Below, one piece after another: positions 17,824 through 27,190 of a DNA stretch of 64,000 bases. The stretch is from assembly GCF_051175565.1 (NCBI RefSeq), contig NZ_CP195105.1:1488001-1552000 (forward strand). The letters are read 5' to 3'. The notes under the pieces were generated by a model. It did no database searches. It was given only the letters and a program-made list of their open reading frames with translations, and had not been told where the DNA came from. The position numbers and the translations under genes are program-made. Each line of letters opens with the position of its first letter. Positions within the stretch are counted from its first letter, which is position 1. This stretch comes from Daejeonia sp002484105 (lineage in GTDB: Bacteria; Bacteroidota; Bacteroidia; Flavobacteriales; Weeksellaceae).

Positions 17824-17831
17824 TAATTTTG
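17824..17831 (+). promoter_or_regulatory. -7 box (TAATTTTG) for recQ
   Basis: Perfect TAnnTTTG, 31 bases before the recQ ATG. Confidence 0.55.
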
Positions 17832-17862
17832 GTTAAAATGCAAATTTAGCAAACTTAATCAG

Positions 17863-20061
17863 ATGAAAGCAAAAACTGCCGATTTATCCAAGCAATTAAA
17901 GAAATATTTCGGGTTTTCACAGTTTAAAGGACAGCAGGAACAGATCATTCAGAAACTTTTGGAAGGAAACGATGTTTTCGTACTGATGCCAACGGGCGGG
18001 GGAAAATCTCTTTGCTATCAGCTTCCTGCTTTGATATCGGAAGGAACAGCGATTGTGGTATCGCCACTGATCGCTTTGATGAAGAACCAGGTAGATGCCG
18101 TCAACGGGCTTTCGGAAGAAGGTACCGCCCATGTCTTGAATTCATCTCTTAACAAAGCCCAGACAAAACAGGTTTTTGACGATATTAAAAGCGGAAAAAC
18201 CAAACTCCTCTATGTTGCTCCCGAAAGTCTTATCAAAGAAGAATATCTGGAATTTCTGAAGGAAGTGAAAATCTCTTTTGTGGCCATAGATGAAGCCCAC
18301 TGTATTTCCGAATGGGGGCACGATTTCCGGCCGGAATACCGCAACCTGAAACTCATTATCAACAAAATTGCCGATGTGCCAATTATTGCCCTTACCGCAA
18401 CGGCAACACCAAAAGTGCAGGATGATATCCAGAAAACGCTGGGTATGGTGGATGCAAAAGTCTTCAAATCCAGCTTCAACCGGCCGAATCTTTTCTATGA
18501 AATCCGGCCAAAGGTAAATGTAGACAAAGAGATTGTCCGATTTATCAACCAGCGCAAAGGAAAATCGGGAATTGTGTACTGCCTGAGCCGCAGGAAAGTG
18601 GAGGAATTCTCCCAGCTTCTTCAGGTAAACGGTATCAATGCACTGCCATATCATGCCGGCCTCGACCAGAAAACGAGAGTTACCAACCAGGACAAATTTC
18701 TGATGGAGGAATGTGACGTGATTGTGGCAACAATTGCCTTTGGAATGGGAATTGACAAACCCGATGTGCGCTTTGTGATTCATTACGACATACCCAAGTC
18801 TCTGGAAAGTTATTATCAGGAAACGGGACGTGCAGGCCGCGATGGTGGTGAAGGATACTGTGTGGCATTCTACGATCCGAAAGATATTGAGAAACTGGAA
18901 AAATTCCTTGCTCAGAAACCTGTTTCGGAACGGGAAATTGGACTTCAGCTGCTGAATGAAGTGGTAGGATATGCAGAAACTTCCATGAGCCGGCGCCAGT
19001 ATCTGCTGTATTATTTTGGCGAAGAATTCGATCCCGTGAACGGGGACGGTGCCAAAATGGACGACAATTCGCTGAATCCTCCAAAATTATTGGATGCTAC
19101 CGCAGATCTGAAAACCGTACTCGATACCGACAAAAAACTTGAAGAAAAATTCCGGACCAAAGACCTGATCAATATTCTGGTCGGCAAGGAATCTGCAGTT
19201 ACCAAATCCTATAAACTGGAAAGCCATAAACTTTTCGGCATCGGCAAAGACAAGCCGGACAATTACTGGAAAACCATAATCCGCCAGGCTACGGTGCAGA
19301 ATTTTCTGCAGAAGGATATAGAAACCTACGGAATATTGAAACTTACGGAAAAAGGGCAACATCTGCTGGACGGAAAATACCGAAACAAATTCATGATTGC
19401 CGAAGACCGCCAGTACGACCTGACGCAGGCCCGTTCGGAATCTGATCATGTGCAGACGCAGAGTGGTGGTTTGGATGACGTACTCTTCGGGCAGCTTAAA
19501 GAGCTTCGCAAGAAAGTAGCCCGCAAACTGGGAATCCCGCCGTATACGGTCTTTATGGATCCAAGTTTGGAAGATATGACGGTGCAATATCCGGTTACGG
19601 TGGATGAGGTGGCAAAGATCTATGGCGTGGGCGAAGGTAAAGCCCGCAAATACGGTAAGGAATTTGCCGGTTTTATCCAAAAATATGTTGAAGAAAACGA
19701 CATAGAACGTACACAGGATATGGTCCTGAAACAAGTTGCCAACAAATCCAGCCATAAAGTATTCATCATCCAGAATACTGACAAAAAAATTGATTTTGAA
19801 GATATTGCACGTGCCAAAAACCTGACGATGGAAGAACTGCTGAAAGAAATGGAAGCCATCGTCTATCAGGGAACCAAGCTGAATATCGACTATTATATCG
19901 AAGAAAATTTTGATGAAGATATTGTGGAAGAATTTATGGATTTTATGAAAGGATCCGAAAGCGACAGTATGAAGGTGCTCACAGACGAATTCGGAGACGA
20001 TCTCAGCGATGAGGAAATCCGCATGCTGCGCATTAAATTTATCAGTGACGTGGCCAACTGA
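17863..20061 (+). CDS. recQ: RecQ-family ATP-dependent DNA helicase without RQC zinc cysteines
   Basis: 3'-5' DNA helicase of recombinational repair. The 732-residue protein has Walker A MPTGGGKSLCYQLPAL, DEAH in motif II, TATAT in motif III and QETGRAGRDG in motif VI. The RecQ C-terminal part follows, but where most RecQ proteins carry four zinc-binding cysteines this one reads MSRRQYLLYYFGEEF then GDGAKMDDNS, with no cysteine. A winged-helix segment and an HRDC-like helical region around VARKLGIPPYTVF follow, then an acidic tail of about 130 residues. Starts 31 bases after a -7 box; closed by a bidirectional terminator. Confidence 0.93.
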   Translation: MKAKTADLSKQLKKYFGFSQFKGQQEQIIQKLLEGNDVFVLMPTGGGKSLCYQLPALISEGTAIVVSPLIALMKNQVDAVNGLSEEGTAHVLNSSLNKAQTKQVFDDIKSGKTKLLYVAPESLIKEEYLEFLKEVKISFVAIDEAHCISEWGHDFRPEYRNLKLIINKIADVPIIALTATATPKVQDDIQKTLGMVDAKVFKSSFNRPNLFYEIRPKVNVDKEIVRFINQRKGKSGIVYCLSRRKVEEFSQLLQVNGINALPYHAGLDQKTRVTNQDKFLMEECDVIVATIAFGMGIDKPDVRFVIHYDIPKSLESYYQETGRAGRDGGEGYCVAFYDPKDIEKLEKFLAQKPVSEREIGLQLLNEVVGYAETSMSRRQYLLYYFGEEFDPVNGDGAKMDDNSLNPPKLLDATADLKTVLDTDKKLEEKFRTKDLINILVGKESAVTKSYKLESHKLFGIGKDKPDNYWKTIIRQATVQNFLQKDIETYGILKLTEKGQHLLDGKYRNKFMIAEDRQYDLTQARSESDHVQTQSGGLDDVLFGQLKELRKKVARKLGIPPYTVFMDPSLEDMTVQYPVTVDEVAKIYGVGEGKARKYGKEFAGFIQKYVEENDIERTQDMVLKQVANKSSHKVFIIQNTDKKIDFEDIARAKNLTMEELLKEMEAIVYQGTKLNIDYYIEENFDEDIVEEFMDFMKGSESDSMKVLTDEFGDDLSDEEIRMLRIKFISDVAN

Positions 20062-20085
20062 CAGGCATACAGTTATATTCATAAA

Positions 20086-20112
20086 AAATCAGCTCGGATT
20101 GAGCTGATTTTT
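20086..20112. terminator. Bidirectional terminator between recQ and the GH92 gene
   Basis: Ten-base perfect stem AAATCAGCTC / GAGCTGATTT with a GGATT loop and T runs on both strands. Confidence 0.9.
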
Positions 20113-22398
20113 TTATTCATTTCCACTCATGGAAAAAGGATAGGCATCGGGCGTGGTATTGCGCTCCTTGTCGGGTTCGCTGTTCATTTTAAAACGTATT
20201 CTGCCGCCCTGCTGGAGTTCGTAATGATCAAAATAATTGACATTCAGCCTTTTTCCGTTAATGCGGATGTCGTCTACATAGCGGTTTTCTGCGCTGTTTT
20301 CCGGTGCGTCTATCCGGAGTGTCTTTCCGTTTTCAAATGTGATTTCTGCTTTCCGGAAAAGCGGTGCTCCTGTGACGTATTGTGTGCTGGCCGGTGTTAC
20401 GGGGTAGAATCCCAGTGCCGAAAAAACATACCATGCAGAAGTCTGTCCATTATCTTCATCGCCACAATAGCCGTCGGGATATGGGGTATAAAGCCGGTTC
20501 ATCACTTCTCTTGCCCAGTATTGGGTTTTCCAGGGTTGCGTAGTGTAGTTGTACAGGTAGATCATATGTTGTATCGGCTGGTTGCCGTGGGCGTACTGTC
20601 CGAAATTCATGATTTGCATTTCGCGCATTTCATGAATTACCTCTCCATAATAGCTGTAATCGCCAAAGTCGGGTGGTAATTTGAAAACAGAATCCAGCAT
20701 TCCGATAAAGCGTTCGTTTCCTCCCATTAGTTTTTTCAGTCCGTTGATATCATGAAATACACTCCACGAATAATGATACGAATTGCCTTCTGTAAACGGG
20801 CCGCCCCAGGAATAAGGATTGAATCCCGGAGCAAAAGCGCCGTCACTGTTGCGGGGTGCCATAAGGTTGAAATTCGGGTTGAATACATTTTTGTAGTTCA
20901 TTGCGCGCTGCCGGTATATCGCAATTTCCTGTTCTGGCTTTCCAATAGCTTTTCCCAGTTCATAAATAGCATAGTCATCATACGCATATTCCAGCGTGCG
21001 GGCAACATTTTCATTGATTTTGACATCGCTGGGAATGTATCCAAGACGGTTGTAGTATTCCACACCTGTACGGCCTGTTGCTGAGGGCCCGGCATTTTCA
21101 GCACCATGAACAACTGCCTGCCAGAGTGTTTCGATATCATAATCCCGCAGACCTTTCAGATAAGCCTCAGAAACTACGGATGCCGAGTTGTTGCCAATCA
21201 TAATGCCTCGGTATCCTGGCGATGACCATTCGGGAAGCCAGCCACCTTCTTTATAATCGTTGATCAAACCTTCCTGCATCTCTCTTGAAATGGAAGGGTA
21301 AACAAGGTTCAGAAAAGGATAAAGTGCACGGAAGGTATCCCAGAACCCCGTTCCCGCAAAGCGCTTGCCTTTTTCGATGGTTCCTTTGTACGGACTGTAG
21401 TGCACCTCACTGCCGACAGAATTGTATTCGTACATTTTCATCGGGAACATCACCATGCGATACAGGCAGGAATAGAATGTCTTCATCTGGTCTTCTGTTC
21501 CGCCTGCAACTTTTACCTGCCCCAGGATGCGGTTCCATTCATTTTTTCCTTTATCTTTAATCTGTGCGAAACTGAAGTTCCCAATCTCGCGGTTCAGGTT
21601 GATCTCTGCCTGGGCAAAACTGATGAAAGATGAAGCTACACGAGCTTCTACAGGCTGGGAACTGCTAAGTTTTCCAAAGCCGATTACCGCTCCCGCATGT
21701 GGACTGGAAATTTCATTCTTATCGGTCATCTTTCCATTGTCCCAGCTTTTCTGGTAGGTAAAAGGCTTACTGAACTTTATCACAAAATAATTTTTGAAAT
21801 TAGCATTGACACTGCCACTGTTGCGTGTAGAATATCCAATGATTTTATTTTCTCCGGGAATAATTCTGATGTAGGAATTCCGGTCAGAAGCATCAATCAC
21901 CACGAATGCAGAATCCTGCTCGGGAAACGTAAAGCGGAAAACGGCAGCACGTTCTGTAGGAGTTATCTCGGTTGTGACGTTGTGATCGGCAAGATATACT
22001 TTGTAATAATACGGAGTGGAAATTTCTGCTTTGTGAGAAAACCAGCTCTGTCGTTCTTTTTCTGTAAAGACAGGTTTCCCGGTGATGGGCATCAGTGAAA
22101 AGAATCCGTAATCATTCATCCAGGGTGAAGGCTGGTGCGTCTGTTTGAAGCCTCTGATCTGGTTTCCGGAATACTGATAGGCCCAGCCGTTGCCCATGAT
22201 GTTGGTTTGTGGTGTCCAGTAATTCATGCCCCACGGCAGTCCGATGGCAGGATAGGTGTTTCCGGTAGAGAGTTCATAACTGGAGTCTGTGCCCATGAGC
22301 GGATTGACATAATCGACGGGACTTTCCGGGAAAGCGTCAGTCTGCCCGCACCAGAACTGAAATGTCAGTATCAGAAAAGGATAGATTATTTTCTTCAT
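20113..22398 (-). CDS. GH92 family alpha-mannosidase, exported
   Basis: Calcium-dependent exo-alpha-mannosidase of glycoside hydrolase family 92, acting on alpha-mannosides such as those of glycoprotein N-glycans or yeast mannan. N-terminal signal peptide (MKKIIYPFLILTFQFWCGQ), then VDYVNPLMGTDSSY and GNTYPAIGLPWGMNYWTPQT, typical of the family's N-terminal sandwich domain. The C-terminal (alpha/alpha)6 part has GNQPIQHMIYLYNY and YCGDEDNGQTSAWYVFSALG with the expected acidic catalytic and calcium-binding residues. At 761 residues it is full length. No SusC/SusD pair is next to it, so it is not in a visible polysaccharide-utilisation locus. The cysteine of the signal sequence is not a good lipobox. 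Confidence 0.94.
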   Translation of the reverse strand: MKKIIYPFLILTFQFWCGQTDAFPESPVDYVNPLMGTDSSYELSTGNTYPAIGLPWGMNYWTPQTNIMGNGWAYQYSGNQIRGFKQTHQPSPWMNDYGFFSLMPITGKPVFTEKERQSWFSHKAEISTPYYYKVYLADHNVTTEITPTERAAVFRFTFPEQDSAFVVIDASDRNSYIRIIPGENKIIGYSTRNSGSVNANFKNYFVIKFSKPFTYQKSWDNGKMTDKNEISSPHAGAVIGFGKLSSSQPVEARVASSFISFAQAEINLNREIGNFSFAQIKDKGKNEWNRILGQVKVAGGTEDQMKTFYSCLYRMVMFPMKMYEYNSVGSEVHYSPYKGTIEKGKRFAGTGFWDTFRALYPFLNLVYPSISREMQEGLINDYKEGGWLPEWSSPGYRGIMIGNNSASVVSEAYLKGLRDYDIETLWQAVVHGAENAGPSATGRTGVEYYNRLGYIPSDVKINENVARTLEYAYDDYAIYELGKAIGKPEQEIAIYRQRAMNYKNVFNPNFNLMAPRNSDGAFAPGFNPYSWGGPFTEGNSYHYSWSVFHDINGLKKLMGGNERFIGMLDSVFKLPPDFGDYSYYGEVIHEMREMQIMNFGQYAHGNQPIQHMIYLYNYTTQPWKTQYWAREVMNRLYTPYPDGYCGDEDNGQTSAWYVFSALGFYPVTPASTQYVTGAPLFRKAEITFENGKTLRIDAPENSAENRYVDDIRINGKRLNVNYFDHYELQQGGRIRFKMNSEPDKERNTTPDAYPFSMSGNE

Positions 22399-22484
22399 AA
22401 AAATAAGTTTTCAAAAAAGCGCCTTAAAAATAGCAAATAATAAATCTTTTTTTGCACTTTTGTCCGCAATAAAAAGCTCCGAAT

Positions 22485-23582
22485 TTGCTGTCCAATGGAA
22501 AAATATCAATAATTTTTATACTTCCTGATTTAGAAACTGGTGGTGCAGAACGGATTGTAACCACAATTGCAAATCATCTTCCACGCGAAAAGTTCAATCC
22601 CAAAATTATGTTGCTGCGTAAAGAAGGTGGATATTTAGATTTTCTAAAAGAAGATGTCGAAATTATTGATTTGAAAACCGAGCGTATTCGTAATGCACTA
22701 AAACCTATTTTTTCCGAAATTAAAAAACGCAAGCCCGATATTGTTTTTTCAGGTTTTGGTGAAGTAAATGCGTATATCGCGCCTTTTCTCAAACTTTTTC
22801 CTAAAACAAAATTTATTGCCCGAGAAACCAATGTGGTTTCCCAACACGTAACCAGAAAAGAAATTCGGTTTTTTTACAAATTCTACAATAACTACGACAA
22901 AATTGTTTGCCAAAGCGATGATATGTTGAATGATCTTGTTGATCATTTCAAAATCAAGCCAAGCAAGCTTCTGAAAATTAACAATCCGGTAGATTTTGAT
23001 TTTATAAATCAAATGCTTGTCGAAAACAAAAAACCTAATCAATTTACCAATGGTTATAAAAATGTGGTTGCGATAGGAAATCTTTCTTACCGAAAAGGTT
23101 TTGACCAGCTTTTAAAAGTATTTTATTATTTAAAAGAAGAGAAAATTCTCTTGCATATTTTAGGCGATGGAAAAGACCGAGAACTTCTCCAGAATATGAA
23201 ACTTGAATTCGGTTTGGATAATGTGTTTTTTCATGGTAGACAAAAAAATCCGTTTCAGTTTTTAAAGTTTGCCGATTTATTTGTGCTTTCCTCTCGATAT
23301 GAAGGTTTCCCCAATGTTTTGTTAGAAGCTGGCGCTTGTGGAACATACGCTCTTGCCAATAATTGTCCTGGAGGCATCAACGAAATTATACAACCTGGCA
23401 TTAATGGTGAGTTGGGGAATATCGAGGATCACGAAACTTTTGCGCTTCAAATTCTTGAAATTACCAGTAAAACGCATCAAAAAAACAAAATAATTGAATC
23501 CATTTATTCCCGTTTTTCAAAAGAAATTATTTTGAAAAAATATGAAGATTTACTGCTAAATATAAATTCAAATCCCCATTAG
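22485..23582 (+). CDS. GT4-type glycosyltransferase
   Basis: Retaining GT-B glycosyltransferase, donor and acceptor unknown. The N-terminus KISIIFILPDLETGGAERIV is the classic GT4 start, and the C-terminal domain has VVAIGNLSYRKGFDQLLKVF, the DLFVLSSRYEGFPNVLLEA donor-binding motif (EGFP..LLEA) and a C-terminal helix. It begins with TTG at 22485: no in-frame ATG lies before the conserved N-terminus. Cell-surface polysaccharide or glycan work is the usual role. Base composition is clearly more AT-rich than the flanking genes, as in the next gene lpdA, 57 bases on. Confidence 0.9.
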   Translation: MLSNGKISIIFILPDLETGGAERIVTTIANHLPREKFNPKIMLLRKEGGYLDFLKEDVEIIDLKTERIRNALKPIFSEIKKRKPDIVFSGFGEVNAYIAPFLKLFPKTKFIARETNVVSQHVTRKEIRFFYKFYNNYDKIVCQSDDMLNDLVDHFKIKPSKLLKINNPVDFDFINQMLVENKKPNQFTNGYKNVVAIGNLSYRKGFDQLLKVFYYLKEEKILLHILGDGKDRELLQNMKLEFGLDNVFFHGRQKNPFQFLKFADLFVLSSRYEGFPNVLLEAGACGTYALANNCPGGINEIIQPGINGELGNIEDHETFALQILEITSKTHQKNKIIESIYSRFSKEIILKKYEDLLLNINSNPH

Positions 23583-23639
23583 TTTATCCATTTTTCGTAC
23601 TTTAGCGGTATTAAATTTCAAATCAAAAAATAAAGATAA

Positions 23640-25043
23640 ATGTCACAGTTTGATGTTACCATTATTGGTTCTGGTCCAGGTGGTTATGTAGCGGCAATAC
23701 GCGCTGCACAACTCGGTTTCAAAACCGCACTTATAGAAAAATATTCAACCCTTGGAGGTACTTGCCTTAATGTAGGATGCATTCCTTCTAAAGCTCTTTT
23801 GGATACTTCAGAACATTTTGAGCAAGCGAAACACAGCTTTGCAAATCATGGAATTCTGATCGACGAACCGAAAATTGATGTGGAAAGAATGATCGCCCGC
23901 AAAAACGAAGTGGTAGATCAAACCACGAAAGGGATTGTTTATTTAATGGACAAAAACAAAGTTACGGTTTTCCACGGAGTAGGAAGTTTTGAAAGTGCTA
24001 CTCAAATTAAAGTGACCAAACAAGATGGCAGCAGCGAAATCATCGAATCTAAATATTCGATTATCGCAACGGGTTCAAAGCCATCAAGCTTGCCTTTTAT
24101 TACGATTGATAAAGAAAGAATCATTACCTCCACCGAAGCGTTAAACATGAAAGAAGTTCCGAAAAAGCTTTTGGTCATCGGTGGTGGCGTTATCGGCCTT
24201 GAATTAGGTTCGGTATATTTGAGATTAGGCGCTGAAGTTACCGTAATTGAATTTATGGATAAAATTATTCCTGGAATGGATGGCGCTTTATCGAAAGAAC
24301 TTCAAAAAGTTTTGAAAAAACAAGGCATGAAATTCGAACTTTCAACCGCAGTTTCTGCAGTGGAAAGAACAGGAGATACGGTAAAAGTAACAGCTAAAAA
24401 TAAAAAAGGAGAAGAAGTTTCTTTTGAAGGCGATTATTGTTTGGTTTCGGTGGGTAGAAAACCGTATACCGACGGTCTTGCCGTAGAAAAAGCAGGTGTG
24501 GATCTTGATGAAAGAGGAAAAGTAAAAGTAAACGATCATCTTCAAACCAACGTAGCCAATATTTATGCAATTGGTGATGTGGTTGCAGGACCAATGTTGG
24601 CACATAAAGCTTCTGAAGAAGGTGTATTTGTGGTGGAATCTTTGGCCGGACAAAAACCGCATATCAATTATAATTTAATTCCAGGTGTTGTCTATACTTG
24701 GCCAGAAGTGGCAGGCGTAGGAAAAACCGAAGAACAATTAAAAGAAGCCGGCGTTGCTTATAAAGTGGGGAATTTCCCGATGAGAGCGTTAGGCAGAAGT
24801 CGCGCTTCCGGAGATACCGATGGTTTTGTGAAAATTATTGCCGACGAAAAAACAGATGAAATTTTAGGTTTCCATATGATCGGTGCACGCGCTGCAGATA
24901 TCGTTCACGAAGGAATGATCGGTATGGAATACCGTGCAAGTGCAGAAGATGTTGCAATGATGTGTTTTGCTCATCCAACTTTTTCCGAAGCTGTAAAAGA
25001 AGCCGCTTTGGATGCCACAGCAAAACGACCCATCCACATGTAA
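23640..25043 (+). CDS. lpdA: Dihydrolipoyl dehydrogenase
   Basis: E3 flavoprotein of the 2-oxo-acid dehydrogenase complexes; reoxidises dihydrolipoamide with NAD+. The 467-residue protein has the FAD-binding GSGPGGYVAAIRAAQLG, the redox disulfide in GGTCLNVGCIPSK (Cys42/Cys47), the NAD motif GGGVIGLELGSVY, the second FAD motif IYAIGDV and the C-terminal HPTFSE catalytic His-Glu pair. Length is standard. Like the preceding glycosyltransferase it is richer in A/T and in TTA/TTG leucine codons than the surrounding genes. Terminator directly downstream. Confidence 0.97.
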   Translation: MSQFDVTIIGSGPGGYVAAIRAAQLGFKTALIEKYSTLGGTCLNVGCIPSKALLDTSEHFEQAKHSFANHGILIDEPKIDVERMIARKNEVVDQTTKGIVYLMDKNKVTVFHGVGSFESATQIKVTKQDGSSEIIESKYSIIATGSKPSSLPFITIDKERIITSTEALNMKEVPKKLLVIGGGVIGLELGSVYLRLGAEVTVIEFMDKIIPGMDGALSKELQKVLKKQGMKFELSTAVSAVERTGDTVKVTAKNKKGEEVSFEGDYCLVSVGRKPYTDGLAVEKAGVDLDERGKVKVNDHLQTNVANIYAIGDVVAGPMLAHKASEEGVFVVESLAGQKPHINYNLIPGVVYTWPEVAGVGKTEEQLKEAGVAYKVGNFPMRALGRSRASGDTDGFVKIIADEKTDEILGFHMIGARAADIVHEGMIGMEYRASAEDVAMMCFAHPTFSEAVKEAALDATAKRPIHM

Positions 25044-25066
25044 TGGTAATGACATCATGATGATAT

Positions 25067-25092
25067 AAGAGAAACTTCGGTTTCTCTTTTTT
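25067..25092 (+). terminator. Rho-independent terminator of lpdA
   Basis: AAGAGAAAC / GTTTCTCTT stem with TTCG tetraloop and T run. Confidence 0.9.
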
Positions 25093-25099
25093 ATTTCCT

Positions 25100-25107
25100 T
25101 ACCTTTG
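25100..25107 (+). promoter_or_regulatory. -7 box (TACCTTTG) for the cvfB-like gene
   Basis: Perfect TAnnTTTG, 17 bases before the ATG at 25125. Confidence 0.55.
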
Positions 25108-25124
25108 ACCATATAAATTTCAGT

Positions 25125-25949
25125 ATGATTCCCGGAAAAACACAGACACTCACCATTACCGAAAAAAACGACACCGGATTTTTTCTTTCCGACGGGGAAG
25201 GAAACAATGTCTTTGTCTCTAAACTGTTTGCGGAAAACCATTGGGAAGAAGGCGACGAGGTGGAAGTCTTCCTCTACCAGGAAGACGGAAGTCTGAAAGC
25301 CACAACGGAACTTCCTTTTGCACAAACCGGCGAATTTGCAGTAATGGAATGTGTTCAGACACTGCCATCCGGAGCGTTTATGGACTGGGGAATCATCAAG
25401 GATCTTTTTGTGCCGTACAAAGAGCAGAAAGGGAAAATGGCGGAAGGTAAAAAATATCTGATTTATGTTTATGAAGATGAAACCACAGGCCTGATCACCG
25501 GAACCCAGAAATTCAAAAGAAATCCTGCTTACGAAAATCTTCCTCTGAAAAAAGGCGATGAGGTTTCTCTGATTCTGATGAATGAAACCGAACTTGGCTG
25601 GAATGTGGTCATTAACCAGAAATATATCGGTTTGGTCTACAACTCGGATGTTTATCAAAAACTCTTCCCGCTATCAGAAACGAAAGGCTTCATCAAAACC
25701 ATCAGGGAAGACGGGAAGATTGACGTTACACTTCAGCCCGAAGGTTTTGAGCATATCGACGAATACAGGCAGAAAATCCTTGATGCGCTTGAAAAAAATT
25801 ACGGACTGCTTTATCTTTCCGACAAGTCATCCCCTGAAGACATCCGGGAAGCGCTGCAGATGAGCAAGAAAAATTTCAAGAAAGCTATCGGCGGACTTTA
25901 CAAGGATCAGAAAATTGATATTCAGGAAGAAAAAATCGTTCTTAAATAG
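25125..25949 (+). CDS. S1-domain RNA-binding protein, CvfB family
   Basis: The 274-residue protein fits the CvfB/YitL family: two to three tandem S1-like beta-barrels (residues about 1-60; 65-130 with GAFMDWGIIKDLFVPYKEQ; 145-215) and a C-terminal winged helix (EDIREALQMSKKNFKKAIGGLY). In Staphylococcus CvfB binds RNA and affects virulence gene expression; here only RNA binding can be inferred. Single gene with its own -7 box and terminator, ahead of a minus-strand tRNA. Confidence 0.88.
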   Translation: MIPGKTQTLTITEKNDTGFFLSDGEGNNVFVSKLFAENHWEEGDEVEVFLYQEDGSLKATTELPFAQTGEFAVMECVQTLPSGAFMDWGIIKDLFVPYKEQKGKMAEGKKYLIYVYEDETTGLITGTQKFKRNPAYENLPLKKGDEVSLILMNETELGWNVVINQKYIGLVYNSDVYQKLFPLSETKGFIKTIREDGKIDVTLQPEGFEHIDEYRQKILDALEKNYGLLYLSDKSSPEDIREALQMSKKNFKKAIGGLYKDQKIDIQEEKIVLK

Positions 25950-25950
25950 A

Positions 25951-25980
25951 AAAAAGCAGAAGTCTGGCTTCTGCTTTTTC
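25951..25980 (+). terminator. Rho-independent terminator
   Basis: AAAAAGCAGAAG / CTTCTGCTTTTT with TCTGG loop, right after the CvfB-like gene and 3 bases from the tRNA-Pro 3' end, so it can serve both strands. Confidence 0.9.
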
Positions 25981-25982
25981 AG

Positions 25983-26056
25983 TCGGGACGACTGGATTCG
26001 AACCAGCGACCCCTTGCACCCCATGCAAGTACGCTACCGGGCTGCGCTACGTCCCG
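25983..26056 (-). tRNA. tRNA-Pro (anticodon GGG)
   Basis: A 74-base cloverleaf on the minus strand: acceptor arms CGGGACG/CGTCCCG with discriminator A, anticodon stem CTTGC/GCAAG, loop ATGGGGT giving anticodon GGG, and T-loop GTTCGAATC. The CCA end is not encoded. Confidence 0.95.
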
Positions 26057-26269
26057 AATCCGGCAGTGCAATATTAAAAATATTTTACGAAGAAATCAAG
26101 CATTGGCAAAGGTTTTTTGATAAATTTGATGTCCACTGACCTTTCCGTGATTTTGGAGAGAAAATCGGGAGCTCGCCGCATGAGTAATTTCAGGATTATA
26201 ACCTTAACAGAACGCACTCTTCCCGAAGAACGGAATAATTGTATAAAAATGCCCCGGCCTGCATGAAGA

Positions 26270-26316
26270 TTAACATTTTGCTAACGGAATTTAGGATTTT
26301 ATTGTCTGTATTTTTG
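26270..26316 (+). promoter_or_regulatory. Promoter region of the AraC-type regulator
   Basis: TTAACATT (26270-26277), TTTAGGATTTT (from 26290) and a -7 box TATTTTTG (26309-26316). The same three elements recur before the 27268 gene. The -7 box is 37 bases before the chosen ATG. Confidence 0.5.
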
Positions 26317-26353
26317 TCTTCACTTGTTTATTTTTGGCAGGATAACCCGCTCT

Positions 26354-27163
26354 ATGTCTGTAAAATTTTACCAGCCGAAATCTTCCATACTCCGCAAGTA
26401 TGTTGAAGGTTTTTATTTTATGAATACCGATGGCGGGCAGCCGTTTGAGTATTATACATTTCCCAACAATTTTTGTATTGTCAGCGTTCTGAGAAATGCA
26501 GATCTTGTGATTTCTCAGGACGAAGCCGTACTGTCCCGTTCGCTGTTTTCCAAAGAGCTTTGCAGCCTGACCTATCGTTACCGAACACCGCTCAGAGTCG
26601 TCTACAAAGAGCCTGTAGACGAGATTACGATCTATTTCAAGCCATTTGGCATCCACCAGTTCGTGAAAGAAATGGAGCACTTTTTGACTCCCGAATCTTC
26701 TGCTTCTTTTGATCCTTTTCCGGAATTTCGGTCTCATCTTTCCGGAATTTTTGATATTGGAGAAAGGACGGAGCAGATTTGCCGGCTGGAAGAAGTGTTG
26801 CTCGGTTTTTTTGAAGAAAGGAAAGATCTGTTTCTCGACGAAATTCTTTCGCTGCTGGAGGATGATGTTTCGGTGGAAGAAATTTCCCGTCAACTTAATG
26901 TTTCGCGGCAGTATCTCGGGCAGTACTTTAAACTGAAAATAGGCAAAACACTGTCGGAATACAGACTGACAGAGCGTTTCCGGAAATCTCTCCAACTGAT
27001 GAAATCGGGTAGTGCACATAATTTTACCGAACTGACGTATGAAAATCTCTATTTCGATCAGTCGCATTTTTCCAAAGATTTTAAGGCAATTACGAATCTT
27101 TCTCCGAAAGAATTTTTCCGCAGGGCGCAGTGGCTAGACCATAATGTATGGCTGATTGTCTAA
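26354..27163 (+). CDS. AraC-family transcriptional regulator
   Basis: The start at 26354 (MSVKFYQPKSS) is preferred to an earlier ATG whose ten residues precede the conserved fold. Residues 1 to about 150 form a sensor domain of the DUF6597 type (FEYYTFPNNFCIVSVL, IYFKPFGIHQFV). The last 100 residues carry the double helix-turn-helix of AraC proteins: VSVEEISRQLNVSRQYLGQYFK and DQSHFSKDFKAITNLSPKEFFRR. The effector is unknown. The same promoter block stands before it and before the next gene, so it probably regulates itself and the exported-protein genes behind it. Confidence 0.88.
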   Translation: MSVKFYQPKSSILRKYVEGFYFMNTDGGQPFEYYTFPNNFCIVSVLRNADLVISQDEAVLSRSLFSKELCSLTYRYRTPLRVVYKEPVDEITIYFKPFGIHQFVKEMEHFLTPESSASFDPFPEFRSHLSGIFDIGERTEQICRLEEVLLGFFEERKDLFLDEILSLLEDDVSVEEISRQLNVSRQYLGQYFKLKIGKTLSEYRLTERFRKSLQLMKSGSAHNFTELTYENLYFDQSHFSKDFKAITNLSPKEFFRRAQWLDHNVWLIV

Positions 27164-27190
27164 AAGTTTTCACAAATTAAAAACGGATTT

